The notes beneath the pieces were generated by a model. It was not told the DNA's origin. It did not search any database and saw only the letters and a list, made by a program, of their open reading frames with translations. Shown here in pieces: positions 36,775-47,384 of a stretch of DNA of 64,000 nt. Where the stretch lies: NCBI GenBank assembly GCA_018873225.1, contig JAEILZ010000004.1, positions 4,546,233-4,610,232 on the forward strand, given 5' to 3'. The stretch comes from [Phialemoniopsis] sp. UDSM-2020 (Eukaryota > Ascomycota > Sordariomycetes > Thyridiales > Thyridiaceae). Each line of letters starts with the position of its first letter. Position 1 is the first letter of the stretch. The position numbers and the translations under genes are program-made.

Positions 36775-37870
36775 TGTGAATCGCTTGTCTGGTGTGTATA
36801 ATGAGAGGATGGGTCTCTTAGAAGGGAGAGGCAAATGAAGGTAAAGAGGTGCTGTGCCGTCCAAGAGAGAATGCTGCTACTCTGGACATGCCTTTGACTA
36901 CTAAGAAGACCATCTAGCACGCGTGTCTTGACACATGGACACGGGTTTCATGCGCTCGAGACATTCGGTTGTTTTAAGATATCACGTTATGTGCAGACAT
37001 GCGACCGTTTCCCGATTGTGATCTAAGAATACCTTTGTGCTTCAATCAGCCGTTTCTACAGACTTCAATTCTATCTCGCCACAATGATCCGTAGTAAAGG
37101 ACTGCGACCTGACCCCGGCGAGCTTCGTAGGCCGAAGCAAGGGGCTTTCGGGGATGATCGGGATTGTGACGGAGTGTACAATGGAAGCCCGAAGCGTCCC
37201 CGAGTACGGCCTCAGCGAAAGATGACAGGCTGACAGGCTGGCGGAAATCAGCTTCAAGAATTTACCCGAGCTGAAGCTCGACGTGCTCTTGCATTATTGA
37301 TGCCTTTCAAGTTTGAAAGTCTTGCGCAATCGTGCCATGTAGTTTTGTCTATTGTGCACTGGGCACTATCTCCCGAAGTTCGATATTCTTCATTAGGCCC
37401 TGCAGTCAGTAGAGGCCAGACTTCATCGTGAGATACCCAGCGTTACGTAGAGGCTTTCTAGGGATCTTGTATGATGGCAATCTCAAGGGCTACGATCGCC
37501 CATCTTTTCAAGAGGTGGGTACATCGTGTGTTTATGCTTCACATTACCATCGTGGCTTTGAAGCAGGGCAACGAAATTCTTCATTGAGTTTTGTGAAGAT
37601 AAGAAACTCGGGTCTTTCAGGTGACAGCCATGTATCAAGAGTGTTATAATGTCATAGTCGATATTTCGCCAGACTCCGGGCAAACGTCCGGGAGATGTTC
37701 CGTATGTGAGCTACACCCCGCACCCCGGGAAGATCCCTGGAAATTGCGGGGAACGGACCGGAGACTCTGCCGGGGGCTGATGTAACTCGAGCCCGGGGTA
37801 TATCTCAACGCCGTCACATGGACGAATGGATTTGAGAATGTTCATGTCATCTGCCATAGCCGTCGGTATC
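36775..37870. promoter_or_regulatory. HR-PKS / GH43 divergent promoter with CreA-like sites
   Basis: About 1.1 kb between divergent starts. Close to the GH43 gene, five matches to the CreA carbon-repressor core SYGGRG occur within ~85 bp: minus strand at 37716-37721 and 37723-37728, plus strand at 37746-37751, 37770-37775 and 37793-37798. TATAT at 37799-37803 follows directly. Glucose repression of the GH43 gene is therefore plausible. The HR-PKS side shows no clear motif. Confidence 0.5.
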
Positions 37871-39828
37871 ATGGCACTTCAACGCCTCTCTTTGGGCATC
37901 TGCCTGCTGTCCTCGCTTGCTGCTGCGATATGGAACCCCATTCTGCCAGGATGGAACCCGGACCCACACATTCTACGCGTCAAGGATGATTATTACATTG
38001 CGACCTCGTCATTTGAGTACTTCCCAGGCGTTCCCATCTACCACAGTGAGTAACTGGGATCAACGACCCCATCAACGCGCCTGCGACTCTGTATCTAACT
38101 TCCGGGAGGCAAGGATCTTGCCAACTGGACCCTCGTAAGCCACGGCCTGTCAGATGCCAAACATCTCGCGCTCTATGGAACACCCACTGCTGCCGGTACG
38201 TGCAAGGCCATGGTCTCACCAGGTTCCACAGACTAATGCAGTGTAGGAGCGTGGGCGCCGAGCCTGCATCACTTCCAGGGCAGGTTCTGGATCACTTCGA
38301 TGACGCGCTGGACTTATGATCCAGTCGCTCGCGTGTGGCCCCGGATATTCTTTACCTCTTCCACGGACCTCGTCAACTGGTCCGACCCTGTTTGGGCCGA
38401 GCCCTGGGGCATCGACCCTGAGCTCTTTCATGACCCTGTCTCAGGCAAGACGTACTTGAATCTGATGGCACCCAACAACAACAAGGACCGCCTCTGGGGT
38501 ATTTGGGGTTGCGAGCTATCTCTGTCTTCTGGCAAGTGCGTAGGCCCGTACGTCAGCCAGTGGAATGGCACACTCCCGCATACACCAGATGCGAGGCCCG
38601 AAGGACCGAAGACCGTCTACAAGGACGGCTGGTACTACATGGTCATTGCCGAGGGTGAGTTCCAACACATTGTCTGCGAATCCGAAGCTTGTGGCTGATG
38701 TATCAAGGCGGCACCGATGAGTTGCACCGGTCCACGGTCGCCAGAAGTAGCCACCCGTTGGGACCGTGGGAAGCAGGGCCGAACAATCCCCTCCTTTTCA
38801 ATGGCAAATGGGGATTCACAAATCTGACCGTACAGTCTACCGGTCATGCAACGCTTGTTGAGACGGCCGATGGTCAATGGTATGCTTCGTTCCTAGCACG
38901 GCGCAATATCAATGGACGGTCTCCCTTAGGTGCGTCCTTACCGAGACTCGCGGCTTTCTTTGCAACTAATTAATGGACCGTCAGGACGTGAGGCTTTCCT
39001 GACCAAAGTCGAGTGGCAGGACGGTTGGCCGGTGTTCAACAGCGGTGGCCCGATTCTGCTGAGTGAACAGGTCGGGCCCAAGACCGAAGGACCGCGACCA
39101 GTGCCCGCTCCATGGGTCGATGACTTTTCAATGCCGACTTTGGGCAAAGACTGGTATCAGCTTCGCACTCCATATACGGACAATTTCAAGATATTCAATG
39201 GCCGGCTTGTTTTCAGGCCCAATGTCTTTGGTCTTTCCGACCGCGACACGCCCGCTGCGCTTCTTCGGAAACAGAAATCTCTGAATATGACCTTCTCGGC
39301 TGAGCTTCTCGGAATCTCTGGCTCGCTTGGCTCTCGAAACCGAGTTGGAATTTCTGCATATTTGTCGGAGCTGCAGCACCAGGACATCGGAGTACGAGGG
39401 TGCATCAACCAGACCGCGCTGTGCTTGTACACCGAGACAAATAACAATGGGACCTCTAAGGTAAAGATGAAACGACCGCAGTAATCCAGAGAATATAGCT
39501 AATGATCGTCCAGTATTGGCAAACTCCACTCAATGGAACAGAATCCAGCCTTGCCTCCGGTCTCACACTACACATCCGCGCAACGCCTCAAACCTACCAT
39601 CTGGGTTACAGCCTGAAGGGAGACAAGGAAGTGACATATGTGACCGAGTTTGACTCGTCGTGGCAAGCCTTTGGCCCACAGGGATGGTTTGTATTCTCCG
39701 GTTCGTCATTTGCCATTTTTGCCACCGGTGAGGGCCAGCCCTGGCCTTTCGATGCCCCGGATGTCGGGTTTAGCAAAGTGACGGAGACTTACTTTGAGGA
39801 GAACATTCCGGATTACGACCGGTGGTAG
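37871..39828 (+). CDS. Secreted GH43 glycosidase (beta-xylosidase / arabinofuranosidase type)
   Basis: Six exons (37871-38045, 38109-38195, 38247-38654, 38708-38929, 38985-39460, 39514-39828) give 560 residues. A signal peptide ([19 protein letters not shown]) sends it out of the cell. The five-bladed propeller catalytic triad is visible: general base Asp in WNPDPHI, transition-state Asp in GIDPELFHD, and general acid Glu in [24 protein letters not shown], rebuilt by splicing, is also typical. The C-terminal ~250 residues form the extra beta-sandwich seen in xylan 1,4-beta-xylosidases (from [17 protein letters not shown] on). It should cleave xylo- or arabino-oligosaccharides from plant hemicellulose. 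An ATG at 37826 would add 15 residues, but the TATA at 37799 favours 37871. Not obviously part of the polyketide cluster. Confidence 0.92.
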
Positions 39829-40503
39829 TAGAGTGTGTTGCTTATACAGAAAAGTTCGGCTTGGATAACCTCTCTCCCCATGCTTGTCAGTTTTTCAGTT
39901 TGATGATCTGATGTGTTTCGTCGTGCACCCAGTATGTTTAACCTCTTCTGATGGTGATGGTGATGGTGATGGTTCATGTCGCTCTCTTTATCACCAGGGA
40001 GAACAGATCCATCCAAGCCCTTTATGAACTACGCGCGTTGCTCGTGGAATGTCCACAACCCACATTGAAACATACATGAGCTGCTGACCATCCGGCGCTA
40101 GTGGTCGGCCGCTAATGCACATATGCCGACTTTGAGGTGCCCCACGTCTCTCGGCCGGCCTAGACGGGGACTAGCCACTAGTCGCCGAAGCTCCGGTCAT
40201 CCAATGCGATGGGTTGTCAAGCCCGCATTGCTGCCGGTTCACCACCAGAAATCAAGGCAGAATGTATCATTGGCGGACGGTGAGAGTCTGGGAGCCAAAG
40301 GCGGTCTCGGCCTATTCGGCGACCCCATGTGAGGTCTCGACTTCAGTCCGGCTGCATATATGGCCTTGTCCTTGTATACACTCGACACTGTTCCATCTTT
40401 TACACGTCGTAAACGTCCCTCAATCAGCAAATAGAACGCTGTTAAAATACCAGTCGTACACTTTGACGCCTCTCGTTCGCTCTCTGGGCCCAGGATCACA
40501 GCC
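39829..40503. promoter_or_regulatory. Intergenic region with lyase promoter and a GATGGT microsatellite
   Basis: 675 bp. A short microsatellite of GATGGT/GGTGAT units lies at about 39949-39973. TATATGG at 40357-40363 stands 147 bp upstream of the lyase start. No coding sequence seen. Confidence 0.45.
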
Positions 40504-41904
40504 ATGGCAATCTCACGACTGGAGAAGGACAGTCTTGGTCAGCGAGAACTACCGACAGATGTGTTCTACGGCGTCAACACCCAACGAGCGATTGAAAACT
40601 TTCCTCTTTCTGGGCGGACGATCGCGTCATGGCCTGACTTTCCTTATGCATTCGCCACCATCAAGCAAGCCACTGCTCGCGCGAACCAGGAGCTAGGTAG
40701 TCTGACTGCAGAGCAGGCCGATGCCATATTCGCTGCATGCGAGGAGATCAAGGAAGGCAAACATGACAAGCACCTCGCGGTCGACATGCTGGAAGGATCG
40801 GGCGGCACATCGACCAACATGAACTTCAACGAAGTCATCGCAAACGTGGCTATCAGAACATCGGGCCGGTCGCTGTCAGACTACAGCTTCATTCACCCGA
40901 ACGACCATGTCAACATGGGCCAGTCAACGAATGACGTCGTTCCCACAGCCCTGAAGTTGTCCGTGCATCGCTCAATGACAGAACTGTTGGCTGCACTCCG
41001 CGAGCTGACGGACGCATTCGGCAAGAAGCGTGAAGAGTATGCCGCCCTGCTCCGGCTCGGCAGGACTTGTCTCCAAGATGCACAACCCATGACCTTTGGT
41101 CAAGCTCTAGGTGGCTACGAGGCGGTGATCCGCCGGCATTTGCAGCAGCTCGAGACGATACGGGACAGTTTTCTCGTCGTGCCCCTCGGAGGAACCGCTA
41201 TCGGAACTGGATTCGGATCAAGACCCGGCTACAAGGCGGCCGTGTTCCGGCATCTTTCCGCGCTCTACGGAAGCAAGGTGGAGCCCAATGGGGATGCCTT
41301 TGATAGCATGCAAAACCTCGACACATGCGCGCGGTTGTCTGCGGAGCTTAGGAACACGGGAAACTCGCTCTGGAAGATTGCCAACGACCTGATCCTTCTC
41401 TCATCCGGGCCCAACGGTGGAATCGGCGAAGTCACGCTCCCTTCGGTGCAAGCCGGATCGTCCATCATGCCGGGCAAGGTCAACCCCGTCATACCGATAG
41501 CCGTGTGTCAGGTTGCTTTTGCCATCACCGGCAATGATGCGGCGGTCGCGATGGGATGTCAGCAAGGCATGCTCGAGATCAACCACTTTGAGTTGCTAGT
41601 ATGCGACCGTCTCCTCGACAGCATCCGACTGCTCACGGGAGCGGCGAAAACGTTTACCAGCAAATGCGTGGATGGTCTGGTCGCGAATAAAGAGATTTGC
41701 TACCAGCATCTGCTCGCCTCGAGCGCCCTCGCAACCGCACTTGTGCCTGCGCTCGGCTATGCCCAGGTGGCAACGATTGTACGGACGGCTCTGGCAGAAC
41801 AAAGACCCTTCCTTACTGTCGCTGTTGAAGGAGGGTTCATTAAAGAGGACGAAGTTGCATCCATCCTTGAACAGTCGACAAATAGTACAACAGTTTCAGC
41901 GTAA
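40504..41904 (+). CDS. Aspartase/fumarase-superfamily lyase (aspartate ammonia-lyase-like)
   Basis: A single uninterrupted exon encodes 466 residues, the usual family size. Conserved blocks are VFYGVNTQRAIENFPLSG at the N terminus, GSGGTSTNMNFNEVIAN, QSTNDVVPTALK, and the mobile catalytic loop with the superfamily signature GSSIMPGKVNPV, which holds the base serine. The wording around these blocks is closer to AspA (L-aspartate to fumarate plus ammonia) than to class-II fumarase. One oddity: after NPV the sequence is IPIAVCQV, where aspartases read VIPEVVNQ, so a usually acidic residue is Ile. It may therefore act on another aspartate- or succinate-like substrate. The lack of introns contrasts with most neighbours and would fit bacterial ancestry, which is unproven. 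No functional partner is evident nearby. Confidence 0.9.
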   Translation: MAISRLEKDSLGQRELPTDVFYGVNTQRAIENFPLSGRTIASWPDFPYAFATIKQATARANQELGSLTAEQADAIFAACEEIKEGKHDKHLAVDMLEGSGGTSTNMNFNEVIANVAIRTSGRSLSDYSFIHPNDHVNMGQSTNDVVPTALKLSVHRSMTELLAALRELTDAFGKKREEYAALLRLGRTCLQDAQPMTFGQALGGYEAVIRRHLQQLETIRDSFLVVPLGGTAIGTGFGSRPGYKAAVFRHLSALYGSKVEPNGDAFDSMQNLDTCARLSAELRNTGNSLWKIANDLILLSSGPNGGIGEVTLPSVQAGSSIMPGKVNPVIPIAVCQVAFAITGNDAAVAMGCQQGMLEINHFELLVCDRLLDSIRLLTGAAKTFTSKCVDGLVANKEICYQHLLASSALATALVPALGYAQVATIVRTALAEQRPFLTVAVEGGFIKEDEVASILEQSTNSTTVSA

Positions 41905-42312
41905 TGCCAAAAAGAATAGAATTCAAGAACAACAAGCTTTATGCGCCCTGGAGACGTGTACAAGATAACATGGATACGGTGGAAGTTAATTTCAAAATCA
42001 TGCACGGTCAGGCATAGGATCAACGATGCTAGGTTTTGCTTCAGTTTATAAGTTGAATACACCATCTGGCCTGCTCAAAAGCTCTTGATCCAAGACCGCA
42101 CTGCTGCAGTCAATATCCTCGCCACCGTCCGGGGACTGCCATTCCACGTGCAGTGACGGCAGATGAAAAGGCATGTTGAGTGCGGACGGCACTGGCCGGA
42201 CTGGTGGAAGTGGCGGAAGTGAGGCTAAAGAGTAGCCTTTGCTGCTTACGGGGGTTGAGCCCAATGTCTCCATTGCCGCGCCAGGAGTGGCTACCCGGGT
42301 CGCCGCCCGCTC
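41905..42312. other. Convergent intergenic region
   Basis: 408 bp between converging stop codons of the lyase and the coiled-coil protein gene. It probably contains both terminators. Nothing else recognised. Confidence 0.45.
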
Positions 42313-43788
42313 CTATTCTAGCAAGTCTTCTGGCATTAAGCGCGCTTGTTGGTCCACAAAGTCTTTCATGGCTTGGTGTAGTGAATTCGCGCTTTCCTTC
42401 CACTTTGCGAGGTCTTGTTGGGTACTCGCTAGGCTGTTTTCGAGTTGCTCTACCTTGGACTTCCACTCCGTGGCCTCTGCCTGTGTCTTGGCTGCTCGGG
42501 CGGTGAGCTCCGTTGCGAATTGAGCTGTGGCGGTCGCAAGCGACTTTTCTACATAATCCGCCTTTGTCTTCCATTCCAAGGCTTCGGCCTTTGCAGCTTC
42601 CTCAGCGCGTGAGTACCCCTGAGCCTGAGCTGTGGCCTCTGATCGTGACGAGGCAAGCGCAGTCTCCAACTCATAAACCCGCTGACGGTCCTGCGCCGCC
42701 GAGGCGTTCTGAGCGGCTTGATCTTCGTCCGGCGGCTGCAACTGCAGCTGTGGCTGTGGCTGCTGCGCGACTTGGGCGGCTCTCTTCTCGCGCAGGGCAA
42801 GCTGACGCTGGTGGTGCAGACACATCCTTGCCCGGAGGCCGGGGACATTCTCGGCCTTCGGACGGTCGCGCGTGGCTCGTATTGTCTCTAGTGCGGCAGA
42901 GATATAGGTCGTGGGCAGCCAACCTGAGTAACCCCCGATTGCCGTGTTGTCCAGTGCCTCCTGAAGATGGACCAGGTCGATCGTCTTAACCCCGTACTTT
43001 GGCGGGTCGTTGCCTGTAATCCTTGCGTTGCTAAACTTCCAGCCCGCGCGGATTTCGATTTGATTGAAGAGTTGTAGCCATCCTGGCGCAATTTGCTTGG
43101 TTGGGTTGTGCTGCCTGAGACTTTCGAGCACAATCCTGCGCATTTCAGGAAGGGGTTGAGTGCCTGGGCTCTGGCTCGCCGCCGCCGCAAAGGCTTCGAG
43201 GAAGGAGTCCAGCACCGGGCTCTGCAGAGGCCATCGTCGACAATCGTTCGTTCGGCAAATGACAGCGTACTGAATCGCCACTGCCAACGCAGCTGGGTCG
43301 TTGTTCCAGAATGGGTGCGTCACTAGCGGGCGCAAAGCGTCGCAGAAGCCCTTCGTCCACAGGGCCGGTACCATGGACTCGGCGTACTCGAGATTGTGCA
43401 AGGGACTGATGATGTGCATCGGTGTGCTCGCGAGAAAGACGCCGCACGACTTCCAGAGTGTGGCTTCGTTGGACGATGGCTCTGTGGTCGACAGAAGGTT
43501 GTATCGTTCGTTCGTCGACATCCGAGTGACGAGCGCTTCCTCTTCCGCCTGAGTCCAGCTGTCGTTGATCTCTGGCTGTGGTACAAGTCCGTCGTATCCT
43601 TCGTCGGAGGGCTTGGGATAACGTATGGTGAGTTTCTGTTTGTTGCGCTCAGAGAGCTGCGACAAATCTGTGATGAGCTTCTGAATCGGCTCCTGCAGTC
43701 GCTTGTTTGCTACTAGCCGGGTCAGAGCTTGTGCGAGCTGCTGAGCTGCCTTCTTGGCGCTCGGGACGGGTTGGGAGGCCATTTCCAA
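42313..43788 (-). CDS. Hypothetical protein with C-terminal coiled coil
   Basis: A single open frame of 491 residues on the minus strand. I do not recognise a catalytic domain. Residues 1-320 look globular, with an aromatic-rich part (WKSCGVFLAST, HPFWNNDPAALAVAIQYAV) and a conserved-looking GYSGWLPTTYISAAL. A Pro/Gln stretch (QQPQPQLQLQPP) then leads to ~130 residues of heptad-like, Ala/Glu/Lys-rich coiled coil (ELETALASSRSEATAQ to LAKWKESANSLHQAM). Gene order and orientation match the broken coiled-coil gene immediately upstream (43951-46294), and both have long coiled coils, so they may once have worked together or formed one locus. An ATG two codons in is an alternative start. Coding status is supported by length and codon use only. 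Confidence 0.6.
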   Translation of the reverse strand: MEMASQPVPSAKKAAQQLAQALTRLVANKRLQEPIQKLITDLSQLSERNKQKLTIRYPKPSDEGYDGLVPQPEINDSWTQAEEEALVTRMSTNERYNLLSTTEPSSNEATLWKSCGVFLASTPMHIISPLHNLEYAESMVPALWTKGFCDALRPLVTHPFWNNDPAALAVAIQYAVICRTNDCRRWPLQSPVLDSFLEAFAAAASQSPGTQPLPEMRRIVLESLRQHNPTKQIAPGWLQLFNQIEIRAGWKFSNARITGNDPPKYGVKTIDLVHLQEALDNTAIGGYSGWLPTTYISAALETIRATRDRPKAENVPGLRARMCLHHQRQLALREKRAAQVAQQPQPQLQLQPPDEDQAAQNASAAQDRQRVYELETALASSRSEATAQAQGYSRAEEAAKAEALEWKTKADYVEKSLATATAQFATELTARAAKTQAEATEWKSKVEQLENSLASTQQDLAKWKESANSLHQAMKDFVDQQARLMPEDLLE

Positions 43789-43950
43789 TTGGCGAGGTCT
43801 TCTGTAGCTGCGTGGAGATTGATTCCGATCTTTGAAGATGATGAGGTTGTGGAGGTGATGAGGTTGAGGAGGTGGTGAGGTGAAGGAGGCTGGGTGATGA
43901 GATGGAGGAGGCGGACCTCGGAATTTGTGACTGAGGCTGCAATCTCTAGG

Positions 43951-46294
43951 CTAGTCGGTGGTGAGTACCTTAAATATAAATGCATTGATAGCACCTGAAG
44001 CAAGCTTGGGCTTTGAACAAACAACTTTTCTGGGGGTAACCCTAATTGCCTGGTGAAGGTCCTCGATCAGATGCGCGGCGGTGGAGTGTTCCAAGGGCGA
44101 GAGGAGTGTCAGGCCGCGTTTGAAGGCGTGTTGGAGTTGAGTGACTTTGTCTTGCTCGGCTCGGAGACGTTCCATGGCGTGCTCTTTCGTTTCTGGATCT
44201 CGTCTTGGCTTCTTCGTCGATCATCGAGTTCTTGTTGAACTGATTCTTTGGCCGTCGTGATGGCTGCAATCTGTGTAGAGAGATCGGACTTTTCTTGCTC
44301 CAGCCCCTGTTTCTCGAGTTGGAAGGAATCTCGTTGGCCCTCGAGCTCAGAGATCCTCGCTGTTGCACGGCGTGTCTCGTCGGATACTCCCGCCAACTTG
44401 TCCTCGAGAGACCTGCGTGTCTCTTCAGAAGTGAGCAGCTGCTCACGGGCTTTGGAGGCGTCTTGATTGACAGCGTCGAGTCGATTATCCCAGACCGTGG
44501 CAGCCTCGGAAAGCTTGGTGGACAACGTAGCCTTGCCTGCCTTGAGCTCTTGGATCTCGCGTGACTTCTGGTCGGTTTCTCGGTTCAGTCTGTCTACTTC
44601 GGCGGTCAGGGTTTCGATTTGCCGAGTCCTGCGCTGTTCGACCAACATGTTGTCCGTTATCAGCTGCTCATTCTTCTCTCGGAGTGTGCGGTTGCTCCGG
44701 GTTGCCTCGTCGACCTTTCGCCCGGTCTCGTCCTTCCGTTTAGTGGCAATGTCTTTGGCTTGCCGAGCCTTGCGCAAGTCCTCGTCCTTCTGCCCCATGT
44801 CGTCTTCGAGTGACTTGACTTTGTTTCGCGCTTCGAGAAGCTTCCTGTGGGTCTCGGATGTGTCAGTGGTCTTGTCCTGTAGAGAGCTTTAACCCGGTTC
44901 ATATCGTGTGCCAACGACCCCTTGTCTAGTCGGAGTCGGGACGCGGTCTGCGTGGAGATGAAGAGTTCCGACTCGATCTTTCTGAGCTGGATGGTAAGGT
45001 CGTCGACACGGTTGTCAACGGCCGCATCCCTGGCTCGGGAGGACGCCTGCAGTTGCTCTCGAACTTGGCGAAGTCCTCCCTGAGCCGCTGCCACCTCCTC
45101 GCGGGCCTGGGAATTCTCCCGCTGAAGCTTGCTTTGGGTATCCTCAAAGGTGCTCCTTGCCAAGGTAGCGTCATTTTTGAGTTGACCCCTCTCCGCCTGA
45201 AGCTGCTGGACTTTTGCGAGGGCCTCGTCCAGCTTTTACTGGACCTTGGTGGCTGTTTCTTGTGCCAGCTTCTCGCCGTTTATTGCGTCATCCCGCTGCC
45301 GTTCAAGTCTGCGATTTAGGCTCTCGGTTTCGGCCAGGGCGGCTTGCACATCCTCGTTGCGATTCCGGGAAGCCGTGATTCTGGCGGCGAGCTTCTTATG
45401 CCACTCTACCTGGGCACCATCTTCTTGAGGGCCCTCGTCGTCGTCGTTGGAGCCGTCATCGTCAATGGGTCCCAAGGAGTCTTGCAGCGTGTTCTGGGCT
45501 GCTTCTGTGTGCTCCAGCCGTTTCCTGAGCTTGTCGATGGCGGCCTGCTCCTGTTGGAGCTCTCGAACTTGGGCGCGTTCTGTCTCGAGGTCGCTCTCGA
45601 GTCCAGTGACCTTGTTTCGCTCAGCCTCTAGGTGGTTTTCCAGCTCTAGCCTTTTAGCCTCATGGTCCCAGAGGCCCTTCTGCAACTGATCCGAGCGCAA
45701 ACCTGCAGCCTTCTTCTCGTCGGCCAAGGTCTCTTTGGTAAGTCTTAACTCCTCCTCGAGGCTGGCAATCTTTGCCACGTGAGAAATTCGTTGAGACTCT
45801 TCTCCTGCATCTTGTACATCCGCAGACTGAGAATCTCTGATGATGCTAACGTCGGTGATGAAGGTGCCGAGGAGTTCTTTATGCTCGTCGCTAAGGTTCT
45901 GGATATTCTCAAGGTTACCACAAGCCGAGATGGTGAGCCGAAGGAGAAGCGTCATCAAGTCGTCCGGGATCTGCTGGACCCATCCATTGAAGGTGGCAGT
46001 ACTGGCCTCTAGAAGATTGTTGATGGTTCGGCTCTTGGTTTCAGCAAAGGCACAAAGCTCCTTGTCCCTCCTCTTGATCTTCTCCATGTTCTCGATTACT
46101 TGCTGAGCATCCTCGAATCGGGATATGAGCCCTTCATCTAGAAAGCCAAGCTTTTAGGCCAGTCTGCCTTGGTGTTCGATGAGGGTGTCTTCCTTGCTCT
46201 TCTATTCGTTGAGGAGCTTGTCGCACTCGATCTCATTGGTGATGATTTGGGCGGCTGAGATCAGCCCGTCGACGTTGAACTTTTGCTGCGACAT
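43951..46294 (-). pseudogene. Broken long coiled-coil protein gene
   Basis: Starting at MSQQKFNVDGL (46294) one minus-strand frame encodes a continuous coiled-coil protein but is cut by stops at 46204-46202 (TAG), about 46159-46157 (TAA) and 45238-45236 (TAA). After each stop the same frame goes on with AAG and sensible coiled-coil sequence, for example KLDEALAKVQQLQAERG. Near 44890 the frame shifts (MNRVKAL gives way to the frame reading KLLEARNKVKSLEDD), and near 44197 it shifts again (EIQKRK to EHAMERLRAEQ). The last part ends FIFKVLTTD at 43951. About 780 residues are involved, rich in Glu, Gln, Lys, Arg and Leu heptads, like SMC/myosin-type rods; an acidic run DDDGSNDDDE lies in the middle. 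No splice sites explain the breaks. It is most simply a decaying gene; sequencing errors are the main alternative. Confidence 0.7.
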
Positions 46295-47384
46295 GGCAAA
46301 CGTACTCTGCGCTGCTGATATTGTATTGTGTTGGTTCGATGTTGCGCTCTCGCGGTTTCGTGGTGGGCTGGGTAAGTGTATCGTGATCTTTGTGGATTTC
46401 AGCGCCGCGCGGCTGACCCGAGGCGCGTGCACTTTGGGAGTCTTTCTTGAAAATTCTCTCTCCCCCGCTGCCAGTAAGAGACTGTAATTTGTGATATTTG
46501 GGCACTGAACAATTGGGATTGCTAAGCCTTACAGGGCTGCTTGGCTGGTGATTCAGATCACTAAGGGCTGCCTGAACAGCAGCACTGGAGCTATCTAGGG
46601 GGCCCTTAGGCTGCCGGATTAGTGCCCCTCATGAGATGTCACTCGTAAGAACCCAATTATAGTCTACACTGGAGGGACGGTCAATCGCTGGTAGTAGTGA
46701 TCTGGAGCGTTCAGTTGACGCGAGGATGTTGGCCGGCCGAGCAGTCAGGACACCCAGTATCGCCTTGAGAGTTCTCGGGTCCCTCACCTGATGACGCTCA
46801 GGAGACCGGCTGTTAGAAGCAGTGCCGCTGACCTAGGATTGAGGATTGAATGGAGACTGTGTTCCTCGCTCTATTGACGCTACCTCCAGTCAACCTGTGA
46901 GATCAGCCCTTCGTGGTAGACGCCACATTCGCAGAGAGACCTAGACCACCTGCTCGATGCTCAGGAGTTCTACCCGTATACTAAACAAACTACTGACTCT
47001 TCTGCTAGATCTTCTCTCGAGCTTAGTGCAGGCTGGCAAGCCGAATGCCTCCATAGAAGTCAAGAGTGTTGTCTCGGTGTACATTGATCTTACTGCACTT
47101 TGGTTCTGGAGCCCCGTCCTTGCACCCTCACCTTCTCTAGAACACAATCATCTGAGCAGCAGCGTAGGGGGCATCACTGGGAAGACTCGCGTCGGCTCTA
47201 GATGCGGTCATGGATGTACATTTCACATTTCCAGACATGTCACTTGAGAACGCAGTGACTGTCAACCGTCTCAATTAAGATCTAGTCTGCACCATCGCTT
47301 GTCTTTCTCCTTGTCGTGGCCACTGTGGTGTGGCGCGGCTAGTTGCTGTTGCGGTGCTCGAGTGCTGGGCTTGGAGATTCTCTC
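46295..47384. other. Intergenic region without clear gene
   Basis: About 1.1 kb. A plus-strand frame at 46957-47247 (96 codons, hydrophobic start) is the longest but looks like chance. No repeats or RNA genes seen. Confidence 0.4.

Noticed and set aside
39949..39973. GATGGT repeat read as a His-rich coding sequence on the minus strand
   Set aside because: It is a simple microsatellite downstream of the GH43 stop; the enclosing ORF has no other gene-like property.
46130..46230. Intron removing the first two stops of the coiled-coil gene (GTGCGA donor, TTTCTAG acceptor)
   Set aside because: Joining these sites produces a new stop at once (TGA), so splicing does not rescue the frame.
46957..47247. 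Possible 96-residue plus-strand protein
   Set aside because: Hydrophobic start but no known motif, no splice support and atypical composition in the rest; probably chance.
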